Assembly: GCA_964292325.1 (NCBI GenBank)
Contig: CAXYVG010000022.1
Location: 1-45,147 of the forward strand
Reading direction: 5' to 3'
DNA: 45,147 nucleotides
Source: CTSoil-075 sp964292325
GTDB taxonomy: Bacteria; Bacillota; Negativicutes; DSM-13327
Shown one piece after another: positions 31,711 through 40,658 of this stretch. The notes beneath the pieces were generated by a model. The model saw only the letters and a program-made list of their open reading frames with translations. It did no database searches and was not told the DNA's origin. The translations under genes and the position numbers were made by a program. Position 1 is the stretch's first letter; every line of letters starts with the position of its first letter.

Positions 31711-33282
31711 ATGCGTACACCTAAGATCAGCAAGGCATATTATTCATTAACTCATTGGCACGATTTTCGATTAAAATTATTTGGAGAAGGAATTTTAATT
31801 GGCGTTTTTGTTGGACTTGTCATTTCAGCCTTTCGCTATTTGCTTGAAAAAGCAGAAGAATTACGTATTGTCGTTTATACATATTTGCAGACAGAATCCT
31901 GGGCACTTACAATATTGTGGTTCTTAGGACTATTTTTGATTGCTTATGTATTAAGCTGGATCGTTAAAGTAGAACCTATGGCAGCAGGTAGTGGTATTCC
32001 CCAGGTGAAAGGTATTATCTTAGGCTTTATGAAAATGAAGTGGTTACGGGTACTTATCAGTAAATTTATGGGTGGTGTTTTAGCTATTGGTGCTGGTCTA
32101 TCTCTAGGTCGTGAAGGGCCTTCTATTCAATTAGGAGCTACAATTGGACAAGGGTTAAGCCGAATGCTGGGTAGGTCAAGAATGGAAGAACGATATCTTT
32201 TAACAAGCGGAGCGAGTGCGGGACTCGCTGCAGCCTTTAATGCTCCATTAGCAGGGGTTATATTTTCATTAGAAGAATTGCACAAAAGTTTTTCTCCCGC
32301 AGTTTTAATGTCGGCAGTTGCTGCAGCACTCACGGCAGCTGTGGTCTCTCAGTCTATTTTTGGAGATCATCCTGTTTTCGACTTCGTTGGCTTACCCATT
32401 TTTCCTACACAATATTATGGATTGATCATTTTATTAGGAATTTTAATGGGGCTATTCGGTATCATATTTAATCGTATATTAATAAAATCATTAGATATTT
32501 ATGAACGACAGAACTTGTTTTCTGGCATGGGGAAGATCGCCCTGCCGTTAGTTATCGCTGGGGTCATTGGCTTTTTTCTACCAGAGGTTTTAGGTGGTGG
32601 TAATCATTTAGTTGATGAATTAGCATCCCAATCGTTTAGTTTAAAAATGTTATGGATTTTATTAATAGTAAAATTTTTATTTACGATGTTTAGTTATGGT
32701 TCGGGTGTTCCAGGAGGGATTTTTTTACCAATGCTCGTGATTGGGGCATTAGCTGGTAGTGTATTTAGTCATATCTTGATTAATTATGGTCAAATTGATC
32801 CATATTATGGAACTAATATCATCGTCTTATCGATGGCAGGTTATTTTGCAGCGATTGTTAAAGCTCCAATAACAGGCAGTATTTTAATCATGGAAATGAC
32901 AGGATCATTTAACCATATGCTCTCATTGATTATTGTGTCTATGATCTCCTATTTAATTGTAGATGTTGCTAAAAGTAAGCCTATTTATGAAGAGCTACTA
33001 GAGCGATCCTTAATGAAACAGGGGAAAAAGTCTTCAAATATTACTTCAAAAAAAAGGATGATCGTTGAGGTGGTTATTTGCAGTGGTTCCAAGCTTGATG
33101 GCAGACAGATTAAAAATATCGATTGGGCACCCCAATGTTTATTAGTCAGTATTAAACGTGGGGACATGGAGTTAGTTCCGAAAGGGGATACTCAAATCAT
33201 TGCTGGTGATTATTTGTATATTTTAGCAAATGCAGATCAGGCAAAACAACTTCGAGGGTTAGCGGAGGAATGCCTGTCTTGA
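31711..33282 (+). CDS. ClC-family chloride channel/transporter with TrkA-C domain
   Basis: Homodimeric ClC protein, 523 residues. The selectivity-filter motifs GSGIPQ (93-98), GREGPSIQLGA with gating E135, and GGIFLPMLVIG are present; FSLEELHKSFSP keeps the acidic residue used for internal proton transfer, so a Cl-/H+ exchanger is more likely than a passive channel. The C-terminus (about 440-523) is a TrkA_C-type ligand-binding domain rather than CBS domains. Filter residues are of the chloride type, not the fluoride-specific type. Starts at ATG 31711 behind AAGGAG. Monocistronic. Confidence 0.92.
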   Translation: MRTPKISKAYYSLTHWHDFRLKLFGEGILIGVFVGLVISAFRYLLEKAEELRIVVYTYLQTESWALTILWFLGLFLIAYVLSWIVKVEPMAAGSGIPQVKGIILGFMKMKWLRVLISKFMGGVLAIGAGLSLGREGPSIQLGATIGQGLSRMLGRSRMEERYLLTSGASAGLAAAFNAPLAGVIFSLEELHKSFSPAVLMSAVAAALTAAVVSQSIFGDHPVFDFVGLPIFPTQYYGLIILLGILMGLFGIIFNRILIKSLDIYERQNLFSGMGKIALPLVIAGVIGFFLPEVLGGGNHLVDELASQSFSLKMLWILLIVKFLFTMFSYGSGVPGGIFLPMLVIGALAGSVFSHILINYGQIDPYYGTNIIVLSMAGYFAAIVKAPITGSILIMEMTGSFNHMLSLIIVSMISYLIVDVAKSKPIYEELLERSLMKQGKKSSNITSKKRMIVEVVICSGSKLDGRQIKNIDWAPQCLLVSIKRGDMELVPKGDTQIIAGDYLYILANADQAKQLRGLAEECLS

Positions 33283-33663
33283 ATATTTACTCATTCCGGA
33301 TACTTTTAGTGATGACGCCTTCTCCTTTAAAGCATACCCATTGAGCAAACTCATTAAAGGCCTCACTTTAATTGATTACTTAACTGAGATATTATCTGAA
33401 ACTTCTTATTGGGATCGAACATTCATAACAAAAAAGTATTGAACTAAATCAAATATAAATGTATAATTTGAGTTAAGTTCATTTAAGTAACATTAAGTTT
33501 GATTAATATTTATTATGTGTACAATGAAGTACTGACTAGGCGTTTATTACGCATCGAGTTGGTACTTTTTTTATGGAGGTGATGATCATATTATACAATC
33601 ACTCATTAATGATAGATTGAGAGATCCAGGCCAGCATTACGGAATATAAGGGAGGTAACATTG
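33283..33663 (+). promoter_or_regulatory. Leader of modD-modA: promoter plus internal terminator
   Basis: No convincing gene. TTGAAC at 33439-33444 and TATAAT at 33462-33467, spacer 17, give RNA from about 33474. The leader carries repeated TTAAGT boxes (33475-33510), then a long hairpin at 33527-33567 followed by seven T, then a 15-codon frame from ATG 33573 (MEVMIILYNHSL, stop at 33620) and finally the modD ribosome binding site. Upstream, CCTTTA/TAAAGG at about 33326-33361 may be the end of the ClC transcript. The internal terminator implies regulated read-through. Confidence 0.5.
33527..33572 (+). terminator. Terminator in the modD leader
   Basis: AAGTAC at 33527-33532 pairs with GTACTT at 33562-33567, with inner ACT/AGT and GCGT/ACGC pairings and loop TTATT, then T through 33572. 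It lies between the promoter and modD. Confidence 0.65.
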
Positions 33664-34470
33664 ATGCAAATCTATCCATTAGAACTTGGTTTACAGGAAG
33701 ACTGTCCTTATGCGGACATTACGACTGAACTATTAGGTATTGAAGGGCAAGGACGGTTGAAATTTATAACGAGGGAAGAGGCCGTTGTAACGAGTACAGT
33801 GCGTCTTAAAAGTTTCTTTGAATCGCAAAATCTAGAAGTGATTTTTCACCAAAAATCAGGTGATATGATAAAAAAGGGTGACACGATTATAGAGGCCATT
33901 GGTGATCTGAAGATACTTTTTAAAATGTGGAGGATTAGCCAAACATATCTTACTACTCTTTGTGCTATCGCATCTGAAACTCGAAAAATTGTTGATGCTG
34001 CGCGCGAAGCTAATCCTGACATTGAAATCGTTGTTGCATGTCGTAAAGCACACCTAGGAATGCGGCAAGAAGAAATTGAAGCAGTAGAGGATGGTGGTGG
34101 ATTATATCATCGTAATTCGTTGAGCGATACAGTGCTGATTACCCAAAATCATCTTAAGGTACTCGGAAAACTGCCAATCGATATAAAATCTTTTCATCAT
34201 AAAATTGAAATCGAACCGCGGAATGAAGAGGAAGCTTATCAATGTGCTAGTTTTAGTGACGTTATATTACTCGATCATTTTGAACCAGAAGTATTGCAAC
34301 GTGTAGTGCGAAAGCTCAAAGACTTAAATAATCGATTAAAAGTTGGCGTTGCTGGCGGCATCAAAGCATCTAATATTAAAGAATTTGCAAAATTTGTGGA
34401 TATTATTGTTTTGAGTTCAGTATTATATGCTTCGCCACTAGATTTTACTTGTAAAATAGAACGTATATAA
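33664..34470 (+). CDS. modD: ModD-type pyrophosphorylase-like protein
   Basis: Belongs to the nicotinate-nucleotide pyrophosphorylase (NadC) fold group in the ModD branch linked to molybdenum uptake genes. Seen: PYADITTELLGI near the N-terminus, the phosphate-binding basic segment CRKAHLGMR in place of the NadC TRKTxPGxR, DVILLDHFEPE and GVAGGIKASNI in the barrel. 268 residues. The actual reaction of ModD is not established; the changes at the substrate loop argue against a true NadC. Start ATG 33664 follows GGGAGG. 31 bp before modA, same operon. Confidence 0.82.
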   Translation: MQIYPLELGLQEDCPYADITTELLGIEGQGRLKFITREEAVVTSTVRLKSFFESQNLEVIFHQKSGDMIKKGDTIIEAIGDLKILFKMWRISQTYLTTLCAIASETRKIVDAAREANPDIEIVVACRKAHLGMRQEEIEAVEDGGGLYHRNSLSDTVLITQNHLKVLGKLPIDIKSFHHKIEIEPRNEEEAYQCASFSDVILLDHFEPEVLQRVVRKLKDLNNRLKVGVAGGIKASNIKEFAKFVDIIVLSSVLYASPLDFTCKIERI

Positions 34471-34501
34471 TGCTAAAAGTATTGTAATAAGGGGAGGGGT
34501 C

Positions 34502-35305
34502 ATGATGTCAATCACGGGACTATATACTAAATTAAGTTTAATCATATGTACCATGATCGTTTTATCTGTCACAGGATGTGGAAAGATGCAAACGACTGCA
34601 CCTCCTCCATCTCAGCTAGTAGAAATCAATGTATCGGCAGCCCTGGGGCTTAAAGATGCTTTGCTAGAAATTCAAAAAAAATATGAAGCAGATCATCCGA
34701 TTAAAATTGTATATAACTTAGCTTCTTCTGGTGCATTGAAAACTCAAATAGAGCAAGGTGCACCAACGGATTTATTTATTTCCGCTGCGAATAAACAAAT
34801 GGATGAATTGCAGAAAAAGAATTTAATTATTCCTACTATACGCAAGAACTTAGTTGGGAACCAATTAGTATTGATTGTACCTAAGGCTTCAGAGCTTAAT
34901 TTACAGAGCTTTCAAGATTTGAGCAAAGGAAATGTTACACGTTTTGGTATGGGTGTACCAGATACAGTGCCCGCAGGGGAATATGCCAAACAGGTATTCG
35001 AAAAGTTAGAAGTATGGAAAACTGTGCAAGAAAAAGCTGTGATGGCCAAAGATATTCAGACAGTGTTGACGTATGTAGAGACGGGAAATGTGGAAGCTGG
35101 GATTGTGTTTTCTACCGTGGCAGCTGCTAGTGATAAAGTAAAGATTGTAGCAATAGCTCCAGCCGGTACACATGAACCAATCACATTTCTTGGTGCTGTT
35201 ATTAGTGGTAGCAAGCATCCTAAGGAGGCAGAGGCGTTCTTACAATATTTGACGAGTTCAGATGGAATGGCAGTACTTAATAAATACGGTTTCAAAGGTA
35301 TTTAA
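34502..35305 (+). CDS. modA: Molybdate ABC transporter substrate-binding lipoprotein
   Basis: Periplasm-facing binding protein for molybdate/tungstate. A lipoprotein signal with lipobox SVTGC (C26) is followed by the ModA fold: INVSAALGLKDAL, NLASSGALKTQIEQGAPTDLF with ISAA (oxyanion-binding segments) and DTVPAGEYAKQ. 267 residues. ATG 34502 or 34505 follows a GGGGAGGGG ribosome binding site. No modB or modC follows: a terminator closes the transcript at 35407, so the permease and ATPase must be encoded elsewhere or be shared. Confidence 0.92.
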   Translation: MMSITGLYTKLSLIICTMIVLSVTGCGKMQTTAPPPSQLVEINVSAALGLKDALLEIQKKYEADHPIKIVYNLASSGALKTQIEQGAPTDLFISAANKQMDELQKKNLIIPTIRKNLVGNQLVLIVPKASELNLQSFQDLSKGNVTRFGMGVPDTVPAGEYAKQVFEKLEVWKTVQEKAVMAKDIQTVLTYVETGNVEAGIVFSTVAAASDKVKIVAIAPAGTHEPITFLGAVISGSKHPKEAEAFLQYLTSSDGMAVLNKYGFKGI

Positions 35306-35561
35306 TAAAAAGAAAATGACTCCTGTCAGTAAGTAAAGTGGTCCCTATGTCAAAGAAATTATAAAAAAAGAGAAGAATGTCTTGGTATCTCCGGCGTTAA
35401 AGCAACAAGGTAGGTATAGATGATTTGTAGTCACCTTATACCTACCTTATTTTTATAGAAAAGGTTTGTGAATTGCACTAAGGAGATCAAAGAAGAGTTT
35501 GATTTAGGGCTTAAGAAAAACAATCTTAGGTAACACTATCAGTAAAGATTATTTTGTATGA
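35306..35561 (+). other. Spacer after modA
   Basis: No gene seen. Holds the terminator at 35407-35455. The space where modB would be expected contains no permease remnant that I can recognise. Confidence 0.5.
35407..35455 (+). terminator. Terminator of modD-modA
   Basis: Perfect 12-bp stem AAGGTAGGTATA (35407-35418) with TATACCTACCTT (35437-35448), followed by ATTTTTAT. Loop of 18 nt. Confidence 0.85.
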
Positions 35562-35615
35562 TTGCTTTTAAGGCGATAATAGTATATATTAAAATTACCC
35601 CCTCCCTAAGGGGGT
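35562..35615 (+). promoter_or_regulatory. Promoter and CsoR/CstR-type operator
   Basis: TTGCTT at 35562-35567 and TATATT at 35585-35590, spacer 17. The inverted repeat ACCCCCT (35597-35603), 5 bases, AGGGGGT (35609-35615) covers the expected transcription start. G-tract repeats of this form are the known operators of CsoR-family repressors, so autoregulation of the next gene is likely. Confidence 0.75.
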
Positions 35616-35683
35616 GCAGTGTATCGATGGAAAAAGTAAGAAGAACATATAATAAGATTGACTACCAAACGTAAGGAGTATGA

Positions 35684-35962
35684 ATGATGGCTAATGAACA
35701 GATGAGAAAGAGTGTATTGCAACGACTCGGTACAATTAAAGGTCATATTGCTGGTATTGAAAAAATGGTTGGCGAAGACAAGAACTGTGAAGATATTCTT
35801 TTCCAGTTGAGTGCTGTAATGGGTGCTATGAATAAACTCAGTGCGCATATTCTTGAAGGCTATACAGAAGAATGTTTGAATGAAGTCAACATTGGTGATG
35901 ATAAAGCGTGTAAGCGAGTGAAGGCTTTGACAAAAACGATGATTACTATGTTGAAAAAATAA
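35684..35962 (+). CDS. CsoR/CstR/FrmR-family transcriptional repressor
   Basis: 92-residue all-helical repressor of the DUF156 family: RLGTIKGHIAGIEKM, then KNCEDILFQLSAV, then LSAHILEGYTEECLNE. The two conserved cysteines (C35, C64; 29 apart) are present, but the residue at the copper-binding His position is Y60. In the family, loss of that His with both cysteines kept is the pattern of the persulfide sensor CstR (which has Asn there), not of the Cu(I) sensor. H55 could still offer a ligand. Starts at ATG 35684 behind AAGGAG. A fitting operator lies upstream and an RND system 73 bp downstream. Confidence 0.88.
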   Translation: MMANEQMRKSVLQRLGTIKGHIAGIEKMVGEDKNCEDILFQLSAVMGAMNKLSAHILEGYTEECLNEVNIGDDKACKRVKALTKTMITMLKK

Positions 35963-36035
35963 AATAATTCATTATTTGCTAAAATTATAAAAATACCCTA
36001 ATAAGACAAAAATAAGAGAGTAGTGGGGGGAGAGT

Positions 36036-37166
36036 ATGATGAAAAAAAATCAAATAATATTATGTAGTATGTTTATGATCTTGATCTTATTGCTTATCGG
36101 TTGTGGCAATAATGTCAAACCTAGCTCGTCAAATGTTGATCGACCTGTTATTAGTGGTGTCAGCATAACGGAGATAAAATTAACGACTGCTAATGAGTAC
36201 AATGAAACAGCAGGAACCGTTAAAGCAAAAACAGTAAGTTTGGTGGGCAGTAAAGTCATGGGGATCATTACGAATGTGTTAGTCAAAGAAGGGGATCGGG
36301 TAAATGCGGGGCAAGTACTGCTCACCATTGATGATCGTGATTTGGCGCCTAAAGTGACGGTAGCGGAGTCTGCCTATCGTGAATCGTTACAAGCCCTCAG
36401 GATTGCACAGCAAAATCAGTCGTTAGCGAGTACAACCACTCAGCGCTACCAACAACTCTATGATGAAAATGCTATTTCTCGTCAACAAATGGATCAAGTG
36501 GAGACGCAAGGAGAAGTTGCGACGCTTACTTTTAAACGGGCAGAGGAGTCTGTCAAACAAGCGAGAGCCAACTTAGCAGATGCTCAGGCTACCTATGGAT
36601 TTACCCAGGTGACTGCCCCGGTGGATGGCGTTATCACTGGGAAAAAAGTAGATGTAGGTACGATGGCAGCAGCAGGAACCACGCTTTTTATCCTAGAGGA
36701 TGATTCCGCTTATAACCTAGAAGCTGATGTGGATGAAAGTATTGCCAGCAAGATTTTTGTTGGTATGACAGCAGAGGTTGTCGTTGATTCTTTAGGAAAA
36801 TCAATACCAGGTACCGTGACAGAGATGGCACCTACTATTGATGCTACCGCTCGGAAGTTACATATAAAAATAGATGTAAAAGATGCAGGACTCAAATCGG
36901 GGTTGTATGCTTGTGTTAAAATTCCCACCAATACGAAAGAGACCATTCTAGTACCGAAAAATGCGATCGTAGAAAAAGGTCAATTAACAGGGATTTATGT
37001 AGTAGATGCCCAAGGTCTTGTGCTTTTTCGTATTGTACGTATGGGCAAAACCTATGATGGACAAGTTGAAATTTTATCAGGGGTCAATGTGGGAGAAAAG
37101 ATTATTACGGAAGGCAGCCAGAAAGTCATAGATGGCGGCATTGTAAAAGAGGTGAGTTCTTCATGA
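36036..37166 (+). CDS. RND efflux periplasmic adaptor (HlyD/MFP) lipoprotein
   Basis: Membrane-fusion subunit linking an RND pump to the outer membrane. Lipobox LLIGC (C23) after a hydrophobic signal; a split lipoyl/barrel-sandwich domain (GIITNVLVKEGDRVNAGQVL and FTQVTAPVDGVITGK) around a coiled-coil hairpin (about 100-190); then a beta-barrel and the membrane-proximal domain to residue 376. Start ATG 36036 after GGGGGGAGAGT. Overlaps the pump gene by 4 bp (ATGA). No TolC-type channel gene is near, so an outer-membrane partner must be shared. Confidence 0.92.
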   Translation: MMKKNQIILCSMFMILILLLIGCGNNVKPSSSNVDRPVISGVSITEIKLTTANEYNETAGTVKAKTVSLVGSKVMGIITNVLVKEGDRVNAGQVLLTIDDRDLAPKVTVAESAYRESLQALRIAQQNQSLASTTTQRYQQLYDENAISRQQMDQVETQGEVATLTFKRAEESVKQARANLADAQATYGFTQVTAPVDGVITGKKVDVGTMAAAGTTLFILEDDSAYNLEADVDESIASKIFVGMTAEVVVDSLGKSIPGTVTEMAPTIDATARKLHIKIDVKDAGLKSGLYACVKIPTNTKETILVPKNAIVEKGQLTGIYVVDAQGLVLFRIVRMGKTYDGQVEILSGVNVGEKIITEGSQKVIDGGIVKEVSSS

Positions 37167-40100
37167 GTAAGATTGGCATGTCTGGACAAGTCGCTAAATC
37201 TTTTATTCAATCAAAATTGACGCCTATTATTGTCGTTGTTTCCTTATTACTTGGTGTATTTGCCTTGACTGTCACTCCACGAGAAGAAGAACCTCAAATA
37301 AAAGTTCCCATGGTTGATGTAGGAGTCTCTTATCCAGGGGCAACGGCAGCAGAGGTGGAAGAACGTGTCACTCGGCCTATGGAAAAGTTTCTGTGGGAAA
37401 TTAAAGGGGTTGAATATGTATATTCCATTGTGAAACCGGGAGAAAATTTAACCATTGTTCGGTTTCGTGTCGGGGAAAATACAGAAGAAAGCATTGTCAA
37501 ACTCTATACAAAATTGATGTCCAATTACGATAAGATTCCTAGTGGTGTTTCTCAGCCTCTCGTTAAGCAACGATCCATTGATGATGTTCCCATATTAACG
37601 CTCACGATGTGGAGCAATGAGGATCAATATACAGGATATGATCTGAGACGGATTGGGACAACGCTCAGCGATGAAATTAAAAAAGATGAAAACATTTCTG
37701 AGTTTTCCATTATTGGTGGGCAAAAACGACAAATAGGGGTAGTCTTAGATCCTCTTCGACTAACATCCTATCATCTATCACCGTTAGAAATTTCTAGTGC
37801 ACTAGAAAAAGCCAACGTTTCGTTAGCTTCAGGCGATTTTTCTAGTAAAAATCAGCGATATACAGTGCAAACCGGTGCTTTTCTTACCAATACACAAGAT
37901 GTAGAAAATATTGTAATTGGTATATTTAATGAAAAAGCAGTGTATCTGAAGGATGTAGCCAAGGTTACAGATGGGCCTGCCGAGGCTGCAGACTACACGT
38001 TTATTGGTTTTGGCCCTGCTGCGTCGTCAAAAGGAATTGAAAGTCATTCCATAGGGCAAAGAGAATCCGTTACCTTAGCTATTTCTAAGAAAAGTGGTAC
38101 CAATGCTACCGTTGTTGCTGAGGAGACTCTCAAAAAAATAGAAGCATTGCGGGGAAATGTCATTCCAGCAGGGGTCAATTTGACAGTAACGCGCAATTAT
38201 GGAGAAACGGCTAAAGAGAAATCGGATGAACTTTTAGATCATATGATGATTGCCACCATTTCGGTTGTATTGCTCATTGCTATCGCTCTTGGGTGGCGAG
38301 AATCTGTGATTGTGGCAGTGGCGATTCCTGTGACCTTGGCTTTGACATTATTGATTACTTATTTGTATGGTTACACTCTCAATCGAGTCACCCTTTTTGC
38401 CTTGATTTTTTCGATAGGGATTCTAGTGGATGATGCCATTGTGGTAGTAGAAAATATTCATCGGCATTTCAAGAATGGCAAAGCCGATTCGCTAACGGCC
38501 ATTGAGGCTGTAGATGAAGTGGGGAATCCAACCATCTTGGCAACCTTCACCGTTATTGCGGCTTTACTGCCTATGGCTTTTGTATCGGGTTTAATGGGAC
38601 CTTATATGCGTCCTATTCCGGTCGGTGCTTCCGCCGCCATGCTATTTTCCTTATTAGTTGCCTTTATCGTCAGTCCTTGGCTAAGTTATAAGGTATTAAA
38701 AAATGTGAAACATGAAGCCCCTCAGTCGGAAGGAAGTCGCATCCATAGAGCTTATGAAAAGCTAGTTGGACCACTCCTTGATAATCGAAAAAAACGCTTA
38801 TCGGTTCTTACTGGAGTGGTAGTATTATTACTAGTATCAGTATTTTTAGTGCCGTATAAGGCTGTCACCGTCAAAATGTTACCCTTTGATAATAAAAGTG
38901 AACTGCAAGTTATTATTGATATGCCCCAAGGGGTTACACTAGAGCAAACGGCTAGTGTTGCTAGAGAAATGGGTGAATACTTAAAAACAGTCTCAGAAGT
39001 AACTGATTTTGAGACCTATGTGGGGACCTCAGCCCCCTATAACTTTAATGGATTAGTTCGCCACTATTTCTTGCGGTCAGGAAGTAATATGGCGGATATT
39101 CAGGTGAATTTTGTAGCGAAAGATCAAAGAAAAGACCAAAGCCATGAAATCGCCAAGAGGCTTAGACCCGCGTTAAAAGCCATTGGTGATAAATACGGAG
39201 CCAATACTAAAATTGCCGAAATTCCGCCAGGCCCACCTGTTTTGAGTACGCTCGTTGCGGAAGTGTATGGTCCTGATAGCAAGCGGCAGATTGAAATCGC
39301 CAATGATATCAAAAAAATATTTAATAAAACAGAAGGTGTAGTCGATGTAGACTGGTATGTAGAGGCCGATCAACCTAAGATCACCTTTGCTGTAGATCAG
39401 GAAAAAGCAATGCGCAGTGGTATTAATACCGCTATGATTGCTCAAACAGAGCAAATCGCCCTGCAAGGCATGTCGGCTGGTTTAGTACATTTTGCGAAAG
39501 AAAAAGAACCTGTACAATTATTTTTACAAATGCCTCTGAGTCAGCGTGGCAGTCCTCAGTCATTGCAGCAAATTGGTGTGATGTCGAGTAAAAATCACCT
39601 CATTTCTCTTTCAGAACTTGTCAAAAAACAAGAGACGATAGAAGAAAAAACGATCTATCACAAAAATTTGAAAAAGGTCACATATGTCATTGGTGATGTG
39701 GCTGGTGTGATTGAAAGTCCAGTATATGCTGTACTCAATATGGAGAAAGAAATCGCCAAACTACAACTCCCAGAAGGCTATGAACTTCAGCAATACTCAG
39801 CCATCCAGCCTTGGCTAGAAGATAAGTATTCGATGAAGTGGGACGGCGAGTGGCATATTACCTATGAAGTATTTCGGGATATGGGTATGGCTTTTGCCGT
39901 GGTGCTTGTACTGATTTATATTCTAGTGGTAGCTTGGTATCGAAGTTTTGTAACTCCACTTGTTATTATGGCTCCTATCCCCTTGACTTTAATTGGAATC
40001 TTGCCTGGACACTATCTATTTGGGGCGTTTTTTACAGCTACATCCATGATTGGCTTTATTGCTCTCTCAGGTATTATCGTGCGAAATTCCATTTTATTAG

Positions 40101-40390
40101 TGGATTTTGTCCAATTAGAATTGGCGAAGAATGGAAATTTGCGAGAGGCACTTTTGGAGGCTGGAGCCGTGCGTTTCATGCCGATCGTCTTAACCGCTGC
40201 TGCAGTGGTCGTAGGTTCTTTTGTCATGATTCTAGATCCTATTTTTCAAGGACTCGCCATTGCCATGATGTTTGGCGCTGTAGTTGCCACAGGGCTGACT
40301 CTGGTTGCCGTTCCCTTACTTTATTTTGAGATCTATGCACAGCAAGATACGAAAGTCAGAGAGAAAGACTCAGAAAATATAAGAGGTTAG
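37163..40390 (+). CDS. RND-family efflux pump permease
   Basis: Proton-driven trimeric pump of the AcrB/MexB superfamily, 1075 residues. Twelve TM segments and two large periplasmic loops are expected. TM4 carries the paired aspartates D423-D424 in SIGILVDDAIVVVENI, the HAE-type (organic substrate) signature, whereas heavy-metal CzcA-type pumps have one Asp at this site. That argues for export of organic or hydrophobic compounds even though the regulator upstream is of a metal/persulfide-sensor family. Second-half motif GFIALSGIIVRNSILLVDF is intact. Last gene of the csoR-like/adaptor/pump unit. Confidence 0.93.
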   Translation: MSKIGMSGQVAKSFIQSKLTPIIVVVSLLLGVFALTVTPREEEPQIKVPMVDVGVSYPGATAAEVEERVTRPMEKFLWEIKGVEYVYSIVKPGENLTIVRFRVGENTEESIVKLYTKLMSNYDKIPSGVSQPLVKQRSIDDVPILTLTMWSNEDQYTGYDLRRIGTTLSDEIKKDENISEFSIIGGQKRQIGVVLDPLRLTSYHLSPLEISSALEKANVSLASGDFSSKNQRYTVQTGAFLTNTQDVENIVIGIFNEKAVYLKDVAKVTDGPAEAADYTFIGFGPAASSKGIESHSIGQRESVTLAISKKSGTNATVVAEETLKKIEALRGNVIPAGVNLTVTRNYGETAKEKSDELLDHMMIATISVVLLIAIALGWRESVIVAVAIPVTLALTLLITYLYGYTLNRVTLFALIFSIGILVDDAIVVVENIHRHFKNGKADSLTAIEAVDEVGNPTILATFTVIAALLPMAFVSGLMGPYMRPIPVGASAAMLFSLLVAFIVSPWLSYKVLKNVKHEAPQSEGSRIHRAYEKLVGPLLDNRKKRLSVLTGVVVLLLVSVFLVPYKAVTVKMLPFDNKSELQVIIDMPQGVTLEQTASVAREMGEYLKTVSEVTDFETYVGTSAPYNFNGLVRHYFLRSGSNMADIQVNFVAKDQRKDQSHEIAKRLRPALKAIGDKYGANTKIAEIPPGPPVLSTLVAEVYGPDSKRQIEIANDIKKIFNKTEGVVDVDWYVEADQPKITFAVDQEKAMRSGINTAMIAQTEQIALQGMSAGLVHFAKEKEPVQLFLQMPLSQRGSPQSLQQIGVMSSKNHLISLSELVKKQETIEEKTIYHKNLKKVTYVIGDVAGVIESPVYAVLNMEKEIAKLQLPEGYELQQYSAIQPWLEDKYSMKWDGEWHITYEVFRDMGMAFAVVLVLIYILVVAWYRSFVTPLVIMAPIPLTLIGILPGHYLFGAFFTATSMIGFIALSGIIVRNSILLVDFVQLELAKNGNLREALLEAGAVRFMPIVLTAAAVVVGSFVMILDPIFQGLAIAMMFGAVVATGLTLVAVPLLYFEIYAQQDTKVREKDSENIRG

Positions 40391-40658
40391 GATATGTATA
40401 TGGCAGATGGAAAAAGCTAATACTTAGCATGGGTGATTTGGCTGTTGGCAAGAGTTATCATACTGGTTAGTCTCTTCTTAACTTGGACTGTAAGCTCATT
40501 CTGACAGGGTTTGTAGGTAGCAATCTGTTGATGCAAGCTTAAGATGAATCTTAGTATTCCATTGTAAAATAGCTAAGACTGTCACACTAATGAATTGTGA
40601 CAGTCTTAGCTATTTATACTCCTAAAGAGATATTTCTGTTCAATGTTGATCTTTATTA
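40391..40658. other. Spacer between convergent transcripts
   Basis: No gene seen apart from the long terminator hairpin at 40567-40615. Confidence 0.6.
40567..40615. terminator. Bidirectional terminator with a 19-bp perfect stem
   Basis: The 19-nt arm at 40567-40585 is exactly complementary to 40597-40615 around an 11-nt loop, with AAAAT on one side and ATTTAT on the other. It serves the RND operon on the plus strand and the flavoprotein gene on the minus strand. Confidence 0.9.

Noticed and set aside
31711..33282. Fluoride-specific ClC (CLC-F) with a fluoride riboswitch
   Set aside because: Filter motifs are of the chloride type (GSGIP, GREGP), and the upstream region lacks the fluoride aptamer pattern.
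33664..34470. Quinolinate phosphoribosyltransferase (nadC)
   Set aside because: Substrate-loop residues differ (CRKAHLGMR), no nadA/nadB nearby, and modA follows, which fits ModD.
37163..40390. Heavy-metal (CzcA/CusA-type) RND pump
   Set aside because: TM4 has the paired Asp-Asp of organic-substrate pumps instead of the single Asp of metal pumps.
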